Translations under genes and position numbers: made by a program
Part shown: in pieces, positions 25,899 through 34,509 of the stretch
How positions within the stretch are numbered: the stretch's first letter is position 1
Layout: the number at the start of each line of letters is the position of its first letter
The notes under the pieces: generated by a model
Seen by the model: only the letters and a program-made list of their open reading frames with translations
The model's database searches: none
Told to the model about the DNA's origin: nothing
Assembly (NCBI GenBank): GCA_964492065.1
Contig: CAZBHH010000001.1
Location: forward strand, 62,001 to 126,000
Origin: JADKAC01 sp964492065
Lineage (GTDB): Bacteria > Bacteroidota > Bacteroidia > Chitinophagales > BACL12
Direction of reading: 5' to 3'
Length of the DNA: 64,000 nucleotides

Positions 25899-27653
25899 TT
25901 ATAAAGGCCAAAGCATCAAGGTTCCAAAATAAATACAAACCATCAAAATTAATGTAAGCAATCCACCCGTTTTCAGGTAATCTGCAAATTTGTATTTACC
26001 CGGCCCATACACTAAAATACAGGAAGGCTCAAAGGGAGTAATAAGCGATACTGAGGCCGACAACATAACGGCTACTGCAAAGGTCAGCGGATTTAATTGC
26101 TGAATTGTGGCGGCGCTCAGGGCAACCGGCAAAACCACCAAGGCAGCGGCCGCATTACTCATGGGTTGCGTCAGTAAAACCGTGAGAATCATAAAACCGG
26201 CAACAATGCCTTCGCCGCCAAGCGGCCCCGCTAAATCCACTACAATGCCGGCGAGAAATTTGTCGGCGCCGCTATTGATCATCGCCGTTCCAAATGCCGA
26301 CATACCACCTATTAATACCAATAATTTCCATTCGATACTTTTATAAATATCTTCAGGTTGAATGGCCTTAATCAGAACGCCAATGACGGCAGCAGCGAGA
26401 AACGCAATACTTACAGGCAATAAATCCAACGAGCTGCATATTACGGCCAGTATAAAAATGCCGAGCATAATATACCCCCGGCGGGTATTGCTGCTTTTCG
26501 ATTCGTGGTCGGCCAGTATCACCAGGTCGCTGTGCGTTTCGGGATTCCGCAATCTCTTTTCATCTATTTGTACCAACAACATATCGCCTACTTCGAGAAT
26601 TGTGTTTTCCGGTGTGTCAATAATATTCTTACCCTGCCGGTGAATTGCCAGGATGGTCATTCCGTAATTTCTCCGCAAGTCGGCCTCGCTTAAGGATTGG
26701 CCTGCCAGGCCGGATCGTCCCGGAATTACCACTTCCTGTAGATGCACTGATTTGTCCAGGGTATTAAAATCCGGTATATCGGCCTTCACATCCACGCCGG
26801 AAATACTGCGTATATGGAGCAGTTGTTCTACCTTGCCCTTGAGCAGCAATACATCATCCACTTCGATGCGCACGTTTGGGCCGGGTACAAACTGCCTGTT
26901 GTTTCTCGTAATTGAGAGCACCTGGAAACCCAGCGAAGTCAACATGGAATTTGCAACTGTCTGATCTGCAATTACCGCATTGTCTCTGATTACAATTTCA
27001 CATAAATATTCACGCAAACCATATCCTGTGGTCAACACTTCGGGCTTGCGGTCGGGAAGTATGCGCACCGCAATTACACTTAGGTAAATTATGGTGATAA
27101 CCACCATTACAACACCGATGGCCGTGAAATCAAACATGCCCAAGGTAGGATAACCGTTCGTCGACAGGTAAGCATTCACCGCAACATTGGTAGAAGTGCC
27201 AATCAATGTGCAGGTACCTCCAACAATGGACGCATAGGCGAGCGGCATTAATACTTTTGAATTGCTGATTCCCATCCGGCGGGCAATGGTCATCGCCGGA
27301 TTAATTATCATCGCCGTAACGGACGTATTGTTCATGAAGGCGGAAAAAATACTGGTAATGGTTACCAGTGGAAATAAAAAGTGCTTAGGCACACCCTTGT
27401 TTTTTCTCATCAGCATCATGGACCACGATTCCAGAATGCCGCTGCTGTCGATAGCGGTGGTAACCACAAAAATCGCCGCAAGCATAATGATGAAATCACT
27501 GCCAAAGGGTGTAAACGCCTCCTTTGGCGTAATTATTCCTGTAACAACAAGTAAAATTAACAGACTTGCACTTACGACATCCACCGGCACTTTTTCCGAC
27601 ACAAAGGCTATTACAGCCAGCACGAGCAGAATCAATACGACGGCTACCCCCAT
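25899..27653 (-). CDS. SLC13-family permease with two TrkA-C domains
   Basis: Inner-membrane anion:sodium symporter of 584 residues. Membrane helices occupy about 1-200 and about 395-584. Between them are two RCK/TrkA-C regulatory domains, marked by QVLSITRNNRQFVPGP with DDVLLLKG, and TILAIHRQGKNI with VGDMLLVQID. Repeated NTSVTAMIINPA and QPMSNAAAALVVLP segments are the family's clamshell motifs. Members with inserted TrkA-C domains are often annotated as sulfate or dicarboxylate permeases. The upstream gene is an Rrf2 regulator, and a perfect 12-bp inverted repeat lies between them. The downstream porin is 3 bases away. Confidence 0.88.
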   Translation of the reverse strand: MGVAVVLILLVLAVIAFVSEKVPVDVVSASLLILLVVTGIITPKEAFTPFGSDFIIMLAAIFVVTTAIDSSGILESWSMMLMRKNKGVPKHFLFPLVTITSIFSAFMNNTSVTAMIINPAMTIARRMGISNSKVLMPLAYASIVGGTCTLIGTSTNVAVNAYLSTNGYPTLGMFDFTAIGVVMVVITIIYLSVIAVRILPDRKPEVLTTGYGLREYLCEIVIRDNAVIADQTVANSMLTSLGFQVLSITRNNRQFVPGPNVRIEVDDVLLLKGKVEQLLHIRSISGVDVKADIPDFNTLDKSVHLQEVVIPGRSGLAGQSLSEADLRRNYGMTILAIHRQGKNIIDTPENTILEVGDMLLVQIDEKRLRNPETHSDLVILADHESKSSNTRRGYIMLGIFILAVICSSLDLLPVSIAFLAAAVIGVLIKAIQPEDIYKSIEWKLLVLIGGMSAFGTAMINSGADKFLAGIVVDLAGPLGGEGIVAGFMILTVLLTQPMSNAAAALVVLPVALSAATIQQLNPLTFAVAVMLSASVSLITPFEPSCILVYGPGKYKFADYLKTGGLLTLILMVCIYFGTLMLWPL

Positions 27654-27687
27654 GTGTGCAAATTTTTACCAAAAATAATTCTTATCA

Positions 27688-27720
27688 CTTAATAATCTAC
27701 TTATTTGATAGATTATTAAG
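27688..27720. promoter_or_regulatory. 12-bp inverted repeat upstream of the SLC13 permease, candidate operator
   Basis: CTTAATAATCTA and TAGATTATTAAG are perfect complements separated by 9 bases. The repeat lies 11 bases beyond the rrf2 stop and 34 bases upstream of the SLC13 start. A run of eight A sits on the wrong side for a terminator on either strand. An operator for the adjacent Rrf2 protein is the simplest reading. Confidence 0.55.
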
Positions 27721-27731
27721 AAAAAAAATAA

Positions 27732-28166
27732 TCAGCGGCGGGTCACAATAAATCTCGCTTTCGACGCTTCGGCGAGCGATGTCGAATCGAGGATTACCGC
27801 TGTGGCATCACGCACTTGTTTCATGATGGAGCGGATATTACAAGTCCGCTCATTCACGCAATCTTCACAGGGCTTATAGGCAGTTTTAGAGACGCAACTG
27901 ATTGGTGCCAGCGGCCCGTCGAGCACACGCACCACTTCGCCAATCATAATTTTTGAAGGTGCTTTTGCAAGGGTATAACCACCTCCCTTTCCCATTTTGC
28001 TAACGAGGATACCTTCCTTTTTCAATTCCAGTAATATGAGTTCGAGAAATTTCCTGGGAATATTTTCCTGTTCTGCGAGTTGTGCAATCAATACCGGCTG
28101 CCTGCCATATTCTTTAGCCAGGCGGAAAACAGCCATCAAACCGTATTTGGCCTTTTTCGATAACAT
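27732..28166 (-). CDS. Rrf2-family transcriptional regulator
   Basis: DNA-binding dimer of about 144 residues. The winged helix-turn-helix starts MLSKKAKYGLMAVFRLA, and PRKFLELILLELKKEGILVSKMGKGGGYTLAK is the classic Rrf2 recognition and wing. The C-terminal third has four cysteines spaced C-x8-C-x2-C-x5-C (CVSKTAYKPCEDCVNERTC), so binding of an Fe-S cluster or a sulfur/redox signal is possible, as in IscR and NsrR, though spacing differs. The start at 28166 matches the family; an upstream frame to 28214 would run into priA. It follows priA by 31 bases and precedes the SLC13 permease, which may be its target. Confidence 0.87.
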   Translation of the reverse strand: MLSKKAKYGLMAVFRLAKEYGRQPVLIAQLAEQENIPRKFLELILLELKKEGILVSKMGKGGGYTLAKAPSKIMIGEVVRVLDGPLAPISCVSKTAYKPCEDCVNERTCNIRSIMKQVRDATAVILDSTSLAEASKARFIVTRR

Positions 28167-28197
28167 GAGACAAAGATTATAAAAATCGATGAACAGA

Positions 28198-30648
28198 TTA
28201 TTGCGGGTCAACATCCGTAATGATCTCCACTTTTTTAAAAGTGTGATGATTATAGATTGTTGCGTAAGCCGATCTCACCAGTTGTTTGGTTACGGCTAAG
28301 ACTTTAGGGGTGTTTTCGACCTTAATGAGTAATTCTGTCAGATGCTTATTCCGCACCCTTCCAATCGGAGGCACTGCCGGGCCAATAATGCACTTTCCCA
28401 GTTTTTGACGCAGCAAATCCGCCAGAAAATGCATTGCCGCATACGTGAGCTCCTTTTCCTTATGGCGCAAGGTGATGCGAATCAATCGGGTAAAAGGCGG
28501 GTATTTGAACCGTAAGCGCTCCTCCAGTTCTGTTTTGTAAAACCCGGCCTCATCATGTTGTAACACACGTATAAGTACAGGATGATTGGTGGCAATGGCC
28601 TGAACAATTACCCTGCCCTTTTTATTTTTTCTGCCTGCCCTGCCGCTCACCTGCATCAACATCTGAAAGCCACGTTCTGCAGATCGAAAGTGCGTGAAAT
28701 TAAACAGTTGATCCGCACTCAAAATACCCACGAGATTGACGTTGTCGAAATCCAATCCCTTTGTCACCATCTGCGTGCCTACAAGGATATCGATTCTTCC
28801 GTCTTCGAAATTGCGGATAATGCGCTCGTGGTTATGCTTTCCTTTCGCCGTATCCAGGTCGAGGCGTGCGACTGTATAAGCGCTGAAAATATCCCGCAAT
28901 TCATCTTCAATTTTCTCGGTGCCAAAGCCCTGGATTAACAACCTCGAACTGCCGCACGCAGGGCAGGTGGCATAGGTGTGTTCCCGGTGCCCGCAGTAAT
29001 GGCAGCGCATTTCGTCGTCGTATTTGTGATACACCAGGTGCACATCGCAATTGATACACGCCGGCGACCATCCGCATTGCTGGCAGATGATAAATGGCGA
29101 ATATCCCCTGCGGTTGCGGAACAGTATCACCTGTTCTTTCTTTTGCAGCGCCTGGTGTATTGCATCCAGCAACACCCGGGAAAAATGCGATTGCATTTTT
29201 CCCAGTTTCACCTGCTCTTTTAAATCCACAATCTCAATTTCCGGCAATTGCATACCGGCATACCGCTCTTTCAGTTCTACCAAACCGTACTTTTTCGACT
29301 GCGCATTATATATACTCTCGACAGCCGGTGTAGCTGTGCCCAGCAGCGTTTTTGCTCCGTAAAGCGAGGCGAGATAAATAGCGCTGTCCCTCCCGTGATA
29401 CCGGGGTGCGGGTTCGTTCTGCTTAAAACTCGGGTCGTGTTCTTCATCTACGATTACCAACCCGATTTTTCTAAAGGGTAAAAACAGCGCCGAACGTGCG
29501 CCGACAATTATTTTGAATTCGCCTGTCAGCACACGCTGCCAGACTTCAATGCGCTCGTTTTGATTAAACCTGGAATGATATACGGCCACCTCCTTGCCGA
29601 AGAATTTTTTCAGGCGGTTAATTATCTGTGCCGTCAGTGCAATTTCGGGAAGCAAATACAACACCTGGCCGCCGCCTGCAATATACTTCCTGATCAGTTC
29701 TATATAAATTTCCGTTTTGCCGCTACCCGTAACCCCGTGAAGCAATACGACCTGCTTTGTCTCAAAATTTAATTGTATTTCCTCCAATGCCCTTTGTTGA
29801 ACTGCAGTCAACTCAAAGGAGCCCGTAGCACTTTCGGTTTGATCCAGGCGGCTGACGGTCACTTCCGACTCAATGAAAATGTTTTTATTGATCATTGTCT
29901 TTAACACCGATGCGGAAGTTTCCGACCTCTTGAGCAGTTTTGACTTTGCAACGCTCTCATCGCCGTGAACCAATTGAAAATAGGTCATCAGCAAGGTGAG
30001 CTGGGCAGGCGCTTTTTCGAGTTGCGTAAACAATGTCTTCATCGCTTCCTCATCGTCCGTATAGCGTTTGTTCAGCCGGATAATACTGCGTGTTTTTTCC
30101 TTATACGTTTCTTTCAAATCTTCCCGTATAAAAGCAATGCCCTTTTCAATCATTCCCTTTATTACCGGCTGAACGCTTTTCTGTTGCAAAATCTGCTGAA
30201 TGTCTTTCAACGACAATTCATTTTTAATGGTGAGCGCCTCCGCAACCAGGTATTCTTTATCGCTCAATTGTACAGAATCTATCAGCCCGGCATTTTCCAA
30301 AACCAGGATGGTTTCACTGCTCAACTTGTAAGGAGCGGGCAATGCGGCATTCATCACATCGCCCATAGTGCACATGTAATACGCAGCCATCCACTCCCAA
30401 AAGTCCAATTGCGACTTATGGAGTATCTGTAAATGGTCGGGCAGTGATAATATTTCCCTCGCTTCAAATCCCAGGGGCTTCCGGTCGTGCACTTTTGCGA
30501 CCACGCCGGTATATAATTTATTGCGGAATTGCACTTCCACACGTATCCCGGGCTTTACGGCATTGAACATCGTTTCGGGGATGGAATACGTGTAATTTTT
30601 TTCCAGTGCAAAGGGCAGGATAATATCGGCAAATAATTGACCGGCCAT
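28198..30648 (-). CDS. priA: primosomal protein N' (replication restart helicase PriA)
   Basis: Superfamily 2 3'-5' DNA helicase that reloads the replisome at stalled forks. The 816 residues include the N-terminal 3'-DNA-binding domain (to about 105), Walker A in GVTGSGKTEIY, the DEEH box in VIVDEEHD followed by the aromatic-rich loop PAPRYHGRDSA, and a zinc-binding insert with eight cysteines in four pairs (CQQC, CINC, CHYC, CPAC). The helicase C-lobe reads VGTQMVTKGLDF, and LMQVSGRAGR is motif VI. All key residues are intact. It is divergent from the dehydrogenase at 30682 with about 30 bases between starts. Confidence 0.96.
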   Translation of the reverse strand: MAGQLFADIILPFALEKNYTYSIPETMFNAVKPGIRVEVQFRNKLYTGVVAKVHDRKPLGFEAREILSLPDHLQILHKSQLDFWEWMAAYYMCTMGDVMNAALPAPYKLSSETILVLENAGLIDSVQLSDKEYLVAEALTIKNELSLKDIQQILQQKSVQPVIKGMIEKGIAFIREDLKETYKEKTRSIIRLNKRYTDDEEAMKTLFTQLEKAPAQLTLLMTYFQLVHGDESVAKSKLLKRSETSASVLKTMINKNIFIESEVTVSRLDQTESATGSFELTAVQQRALEEIQLNFETKQVVLLHGVTGSGKTEIYIELIRKYIAGGGQVLYLLPEIALTAQIINRLKKFFGKEVAVYHSRFNQNERIEVWQRVLTGEFKIIVGARSALFLPFRKIGLVIVDEEHDPSFKQNEPAPRYHGRDSAIYLASLYGAKTLLGTATPAVESIYNAQSKKYGLVELKERYAGMQLPEIEIVDLKEQVKLGKMQSHFSRVLLDAIHQALQKKEQVILFRNRRGYSPFIICQQCGWSPACINCDVHLVYHKYDDEMRCHYCGHREHTYATCPACGSSRLLIQGFGTEKIEDELRDIFSAYTVARLDLDTAKGKHNHERIIRNFEDGRIDILVGTQMVTKGLDFDNVNLVGILSADQLFNFTHFRSAERGFQMLMQVSGRAGRKNKKGRVIVQAIATNHPVLIRVLQHDEAGFYKTELEERLRFKYPPFTRLIRITLRHKEKELTYAAMHFLADLLRQKLGKCIIGPAVPPIGRVRNKHLTELLIKVENTPKVLAVTKQLVRSAYATIYNHHTFKKVEIITDVDPQ

Positions 30649-30681
30649 TAGGATTCAAAATAAATGTATTTAATTTACCCG

Positions 30682-31401
30682 ATGAAAAACGAGTTTCCAA
30701 CGATTGTTATTACCGGGGGCACCAAAGGTATAGGAAAAGCGGTTGCCGAGCTGTTTGCCGGCAAAGGGTTTAACATTGCCCTCTGTGCCCGCCATCCGGG
30801 TGACATTGCAGCCGTAACCTCACATTTACAGAAATTACACCCCGATATTTCGGTATTTGCCACGCCGTGTGATGTGGCTGATAAAGAACAGGTTGTACAA
30901 TTTTGCAATGCGGTACGGAAACATGTTGATCGCATTGATATTTTGGTGAATAATGCGGGTATTTTTATTCCGGGAAATATTTCGGACGAACCTGAAGGCA
31001 CTCTCGAGAGCACTTTAGACACAAACCTGATGAGTGCCTATCACATCAGCAGGCAACTTTTGCCGCTGATGATTGCACGGGGTGCGGGGCATATTGTTAA
31101 TCTCTGTTCGGTGGCGAGCCTGGGCGCTTACGATGGCGGCGGATCGTATGCCATTTCCAAAGCAGCCCTGTTGGGGTTTTCGAGGAATCTGCGCCATGAA
31201 TTAAAAGAAAAACAAATTAAGGTTACAGCAATTCTTGCAGGGGCCACCTATACGGCTTCATGGGAAGGCGTTACTACGCTCCCTGTTGAGCGATTTATCC
31301 CGGCAGAAGACATTGCAAAAGCAATTTTCAATGCATACGACACGAGCCCGGGAACCGTAGTTGAGGAGATTTTAATCCGACCGCAATTGGGAGATATTTA
31401 A
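30682..31401 (+). CDS. short-chain dehydrogenase/reductase
   Basis: Cytoplasmic NAD(P)(H)-dependent oxidoreductase of 239 residues. The cofactor motif is TGGTKGIG near residue 11, the structural motif is NNAG near 88, and the catalytic residues are S143, Y156 and K160 (YxxxK in YAISK). Members that resemble it include 3-oxoacyl-ACP reductases and sepiapterin-type reductases; the substrate cannot be told. The start at 30682 puts the Rossmann strand at the usual distance from the N terminus; an ATG at 30664 would add six residues. It ends overlapping by 4 bases the stop of the convergent small membrane protein of the respiratory array. Confidence 0.88.
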   Translation: MKNEFPTIVITGGTKGIGKAVAELFAGKGFNIALCARHPGDIAAVTSHLQKLHPDISVFATPCDVADKEQVVQFCNAVRKHVDRIDILVNNAGIFIPGNISDEPEGTLESTLDTNLMSAYHISRQLLPLMIARGAGHIVNLCSVASLGAYDGGGSYAISKAALLGFSRNLRHELKEKQIKVTAILAGATYTASWEGVTTLPVERFIPAEDIAKAIFNAYDTSPGTVVEEILIRPQLGDI

Positions 31402-31664
31402 TAATCCTGGATGCCAAATTCACTTGCTTCGGCTTTCCGCTTTTTATAACCCCGCCAAAACAGAATGGCTATAACCGCAAAAGCGAGATAGGGTATGGAT
31501 GCAAGATACAGGATGCCCTTGTTCAATCCGGGTGCCGGCGGAGCGGCTGCCTGGCTTCCGCTCTCGGCGGTTATCTTACACATTGCACATTGGGCTTCCG
31601 CCGATTGAGTAATGCAAACCATTGCTGATATAATCAAAACGATGGCAATGTATTTCAGTTTCAT
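31398..31664 (-). CDS. small exported CxxC membrane protein, end of the oxidase array
   Basis: An 88-residue protein with a signal segment ending AEA before residue 25, then QCAMCK (C26-x2-C29) just after the predicted cleavage site. A Pro/Ala linker, one membrane helix (about 52-73, ILYLASIPYLAFAVIAILFW) and a basic tail follow. The CxxC would face the periplasm. Similar small proteins commonly close cytochrome-oxidase arrays in Bacteroidota; no function is established. Neighbouring SCO proteins handle copper, so copper binding or thiol exchange is a reasonable guess. The start at 31664 is favoured over a longer frame because TAAATTTG ends 6 bases upstream. Confidence 0.7.
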   Translation of the reverse strand: MKLKYIAIVLIISAMVCITQSAEAQCAMCKITAESGSQAAAPPAPGLNKGILYLASIPYLAFAVIAILFWRGYKKRKAEASEFGIQDY

Positions 31665-31670
31665 ATTACA

Positions 31671-31678
31671 CAAATTTA
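31671..31678 (-). promoter_or_regulatory. possible internal -7 promoter element (TAAATTTG)
   Basis: Exact TAnnTTTG match 6 bases before the small CxxC gene, overlapping the DUF420 stop. It might give this last gene of the 16-gene array its own message. Confidence 0.4.
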
Positions 31679-32194
31679 AACATAGTAAGGTGAAATCATA
31701 AAATAAACTATCACTCCGGTCAGAGAAACATATAACCAAATTGGCAAGGTGATGCGTGCGATGCGTTTGTGTTTGTCAAATTTTTGCGTCAATGCACGGG
31801 ACAATGTAATCAAAATCAGGGGCAATACAAGAGCGGCAAGCACGATATGCGTGAGCAGAATGAAATAATATATGTACCTGATAAAACCTTCACCGCCGAA
31901 TTTAGTCGATTCTGTGGCTGCATGGTATAAAACGTAGCTGATAAAAAACAAAACCGAGAGTGAAAAAGCGGCAATCATGCAATATTTATGGCGGCGGATA
32001 TTTCTGTGCCTGATGTTGTAATATCCCGCTAACAGCAACAGGAAGACACAAGAGTTGAGCGTAGCATGCAATTTCGGCAGGAAGGAAACATCTATCTTCA
32101 GGTGAACTACCGGGCTGTAAAACAAAAAGACAATGAGTGCCGGCACTGCGACACTGATTATGATAATCCATTTATTTAAAGCGGCTTCTTTCAT
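31676..32194 (-). CDS. DUF420 membrane protein (oxidase-associated)
   Basis: Inner-membrane protein of 172 residues with about five helices: 8-25, 44-60, 76-93, 107-130 and 148-165. Conserved histidines lie in KLHATLNS, RRHKYCM, LYHAATES and LTHIVLAA. This matches DUF420, found beside heme-copper oxidase genes in Bacteroidota and Bacillota; one relative (CtaM/YozB) is required for assembly of oxidases in Bacillota. A role in cofactor insertion is inferred from that. It overlaps the upstream SCO gene by 4 bases (ATGA type), so they are coupled. Confidence 0.85.
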   Translation of the reverse strand: MKEAALNKWIIIISVAVPALIVFLFYSPVVHLKIDVSFLPKLHATLNSCVFLLLLAGYYNIRHRNIRRHKYCMIAAFSLSVLFFISYVLYHAATESTKFGGEGFIRYIYYFILLTHIVLAALVLPLILITLSRALTQKFDKHKRIARITLPIWLYVSLTGVIVYFMISPYYV

Positions 32195-32844
32195 AATTTC
32201 ACACTGCTTTTGTAGAGTAAAAACCGGATATCCTGGATCAACAGGTCCACTTCTGCGCTATCGAGTCCGTTATAAAAACCGCGGATCATTCTGTCCTTGT
32301 CCACAAGGATAAATTTTTGGGTGTGATTGACAATAGATTGCGTATTATTTAACACCGTTTGCATATAACCGTGTTCACCCAGATCATAGATTTCTTTTTT
32401 ATTACCCGTAAGTAAATACCAGGTATTTTTATCGGCTTTAAATTTTAATGCAAAGTCCTGCAACACGGGAATTGAATCGTTTTCGGGATCCAGAGAATAA
32501 GAGAGTATTTTAAAGGAAGTATCGTTCCCGATGGCTGCCTGTACTCTCGTCAGTTGGCTGCTCATCATCGGGCAGGCCGCTTCACAGGATGTATAAAAGA
32601 AGTCGGCTACAAATACTTTTCCATCAACGTCTTGCTCGGTAATTGTCCGGCCGGCCTGGTTAATAAAACTAAACGCCGGCACTTGTTTGATTGGGTCGTG
32701 TAATAATTCAGAAGCCGTTAATCCATCCGTAAACTTTGTGCTGGTATCCCTCCTGTCCGCATAGGGTAAATACACGTAAATGAAGAATAATGTAAAGGCC
32801 ACCCCGATTATTCCCCAGGTAAGGATAATTTTATTGCGACTCAT
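32191..32844 (-). CDS. SCO1/SenC-family copper chaperone
   Basis: Membrane-anchored thioredoxin-fold protein of 217 residues that delivers copper to the CuA site of oxidase subunit II. One N-terminal helix (about 7-27) anchors it. The copper ligands are all present: C87 and C91 in FFYTSCEAAC and H174 in VNHTQKFILVD. It lies in the oxidase array between a degenerate SCO-like paralog, which it overlaps by 14 bases, and DUF420. With all three ligands this copy is the likely functional copper donor for the subunit II encoded at 37895-39331. Confidence 0.92.
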   Translation of the reverse strand: MSRNKIILTWGIIGVAFTLFFIYVYLPYADRRDTSTKFTDGLTASELLHDPIKQVPAFSFINQAGRTITEQDVDGKVFVADFFYTSCEAACPMMSSQLTRVQAAIGNDTSFKILSYSLDPENDSIPVLQDFALKFKADKNTWYLLTGNKKEIYDLGEHGYMQTVLNNTQSIVNHTQKFILVDKDRMIRGFYNGLDSAEVDLLIQDIRFLLYKSSVKL

Positions 32845-33466
32845 AATTTACATCTATCAGGTAGAGTATATCGTTGTACAAATCCGAAAATTCCCGTTTA
32901 TCAAAAATATCATAACAACCCCTGATTATCCCCCGCTTGTCAATAAGCAATACATTTTCGGGGCAGGAATGGTTTAAATTTTTCACATCTTTTTTTTCGA
33001 GGTAGCGGTTAAAGGCTTGTACCAGGGCATTGTGGGCTTCGGGTGTTTCATAAACCACATGCCACTGATCGCGGGCGGCATAGCGGTTTGCGTATTTTTC
33101 GAGATCGCCCTGTCCATACACGGAATCTGTAATTACCGATACGAATCGCAATTTCAGCGTCTTATTATTGTAATCCTCCTGTAATTCAAACAGGGGGTGT
33201 TTGAGTATTCCGGAATGACTGCAGCTTGCGGAAAACAACTCGAGGACAATCACTTTTCCCTGCATGCGCTCCGAGTCGATGGTATCGCCCCGTTGCGATA
33301 TGCAATAGTAAGCGGGCAGGGCAATTCCTGCGGTATCGTAAATGTTGCTGGGCCGGATGTTCTTCCGGATTTCTGCCCCGGATTTAACTACTAAATAACT
33401 GATGAGCGGTAATACAATTAAAACTGCAAGAATACCTGCAAAAATGAAATGCCGTTTCCTGAACAT
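32831..33466 (-). CDS. SCO-like protein with incomplete copper motif
   Basis: A 211-residue membrane-anchored protein (helix about 8-27) with the same thioredoxin-type plan as the SCO gene that follows and overlaps it. At the CxxxC position it reads SASCSHSG: C82 is kept, but the second cysteine is replaced by G86. A histidine (H84) lies between them. The distal histidine is kept as H166 in NLNHSCPENVLL, next to an extra C168. It is therefore not a standard copper-binding SCO. It may act as a thiol reductase partner, use a different ligand set, or be losing function. Intact reading frame and tight packing in the operon argue for use. Confidence 0.75.
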   Translation of the reverse strand: MFRKRHFIFAGILAVLIVLPLISYLVVKSGAEIRKNIRPSNIYDTAGIALPAYYCISQRGDTIDSERMQGKVIVLELFSASCSHSGILKHPLFELQEDYNNKTLKLRFVSVITDSVYGQGDLEKYANRYAARDQWHVVYETPEAHNALVQAFNRYLEKKDVKNLNHSCPENVLLIDKRGIIRGCYDIFDKREFSDLYNDILYLIDVNYESQ

Positions 33467-33472
33467 GGGTGT

Positions 33473-33799
33473 TTATTTCCAAAACTCCCTCGCACTCAGC
33501 CAATAGTTTCCTTCCCAAAGAAATGCGATTATTCCCCAAAGCATAAACATAAATGGCGCCATGATACTAATGGTCATCGGCTTCAACTCATATTTTAAGT
33601 GCATAAATTCACTCATAATATAGTATGCCTTTGCGGCACTGAGAACAACGAATAAAATATCGAGCCACCACCGCGGGCTTTCTGGCATATAAAAATAATG
33701 GATGAGCGCTGCCGCAATTTCGAAAGCGGTTACGAAAGCGAGAATATAACATACCCGCCAAACTCTTTTCTTTGATTCTTCATGTGTCAGTGAACTCAT
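33473..33799 (-). CDS. cytochrome c oxidase subunit IV family protein
   Basis: Small inner-membrane protein of 108 residues with three helices: about 14-33, 42-62 and 71-92. The sequence after the first helix (ALIHYFYMPESPRWWLDILFVVLSAAKAYYIMSEFMHLK) resembles the prokaryotic COX4 family, including the K-A-x-x-I-x-x-x-F-M-H-L motif. It stabilises the oxidase core without carrying a cofactor. The start at 33799 (MSSLTHEESKKR) is preferred; upstream codons overlap the subunit III gene and add no family sequence. It lies between subunit III and the SCO-like gene. Confidence 0.85.
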   Translation of the reverse strand: MSSLTHEESKKRVWRVCYILAFVTAFEIAAALIHYFYMPESPRWWLDILFVVLSAAKAYYIMSEFMHLKYELKPMTISIMAPFMFMLWGIIAFLWEGNYWLSAREFWK

Positions 33800-33813
33800 G
33801 TATGCTGTTGTTT

Positions 33814-34494
33814 TTATAGTAAGTAAAATGCCAGGAATACGAACACCCAAACCAAATCTACGAAGTGCCAGTACAATCCCAACTTTTCAATCATTTCATA
33901 ATGCCCGCGGCGCTGAAATACGCCCAGGAATGTCATGGATAGCGCCCATGAGTTGAGCAGTACCCCGACGCTCACGTGCAATCCGTGGAATCCGGTAATC
34001 AGGAAAAACAACTGGCCGAAACTCTGGGCGCCAAAGGGATTGCCCTTTAGGTTCATGCCTTCGTGAATCAGGTGCGTCCATTCGAATGCCTGGCTGCCGA
34101 CAAACACCAATCCGCCCAGGATGGTGAGCCCCAGCCAAAACATCACGCCTTTGCGGTTCATGGCATGGCCTTCCTGAACGGCACGCACCATAGTGACACT
34201 CGAAAGAATCAAGGTGAATGTCATAAAGGTAACGAACACCAGCGGGGCATGTGCCTCCAGAAATGGCACGCCGTCAAACACCGCATTAGGATCGGGCCAA
34301 CTATGCGGATTAGCCGGGTCATGTGCCGGATGGCTCGCACGTATGGCGCCATAAGAAATCAGCAAACCGCCAAATGTGAATGTATCTGAAATCAGAAAAT
34401 ACCACATCATTATTTTTCCATAACTGGAACCAAATGGTGATTCGCCCCCGCTCCAGAGGTCACTCGCTTTTGATTGTATGGTCGTTGTTTCCAA
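33814..34494 (-). CDS. ctaE: heme-copper oxidase subunit III (first copy)
   Basis: Inner-membrane subunit of 226 residues with about five helices. Family motifs include GKIMMWYFLISDTFTFGGLL near the N terminus, LITGFHGLHVSVGVLLN near residue 160 and YWHFVDLVWVFVFLAFYLL at the C terminus. Subunit III holds lipids and stabilises the proton-entry side of subunit I. It is adjacent to a second subunit-III-like gene upstream, which is usual in alternative complex III-linked oxidases of Bacteroidota, where the two may together replace a single seven-helix protein. Confidence 0.9.
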   Translation of the reverse strand: METTTIQSKASDLWSGGESPFGSSYGKIMMWYFLISDTFTFGGLLISYGAIRASHPAHDPANPHSWPDPNAVFDGVPFLEAHAPLVFVTFMTFTLILSSVTMVRAVQEGHAMNRKGVMFWLGLTILGGLVFVGSQAFEWTHLIHEGMNLKGNPFGAQSFGQLFFLITGFHGLHVSVGVLLNSWALSMTFLGVFQRRGHYEMIEKLGLYWHFVDLVWVFVFLAFYLL

Positions 34495-34509
34495 AGTATT
34501 GTCTTTTTA

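Noticed and set aside
27656..27663. AAAATTTG just before the SLC13 start as a -7 element.
   Set aside because: The first base does not fit TAnnTTTG; not counted among the exact matches.
27688..27720. Inverted repeat considered as the terminator of the Rrf2 gene.
   Set aside because: On the minus strand the T-run precedes the stem and does not follow it; on the plus strand the stem is followed by A.
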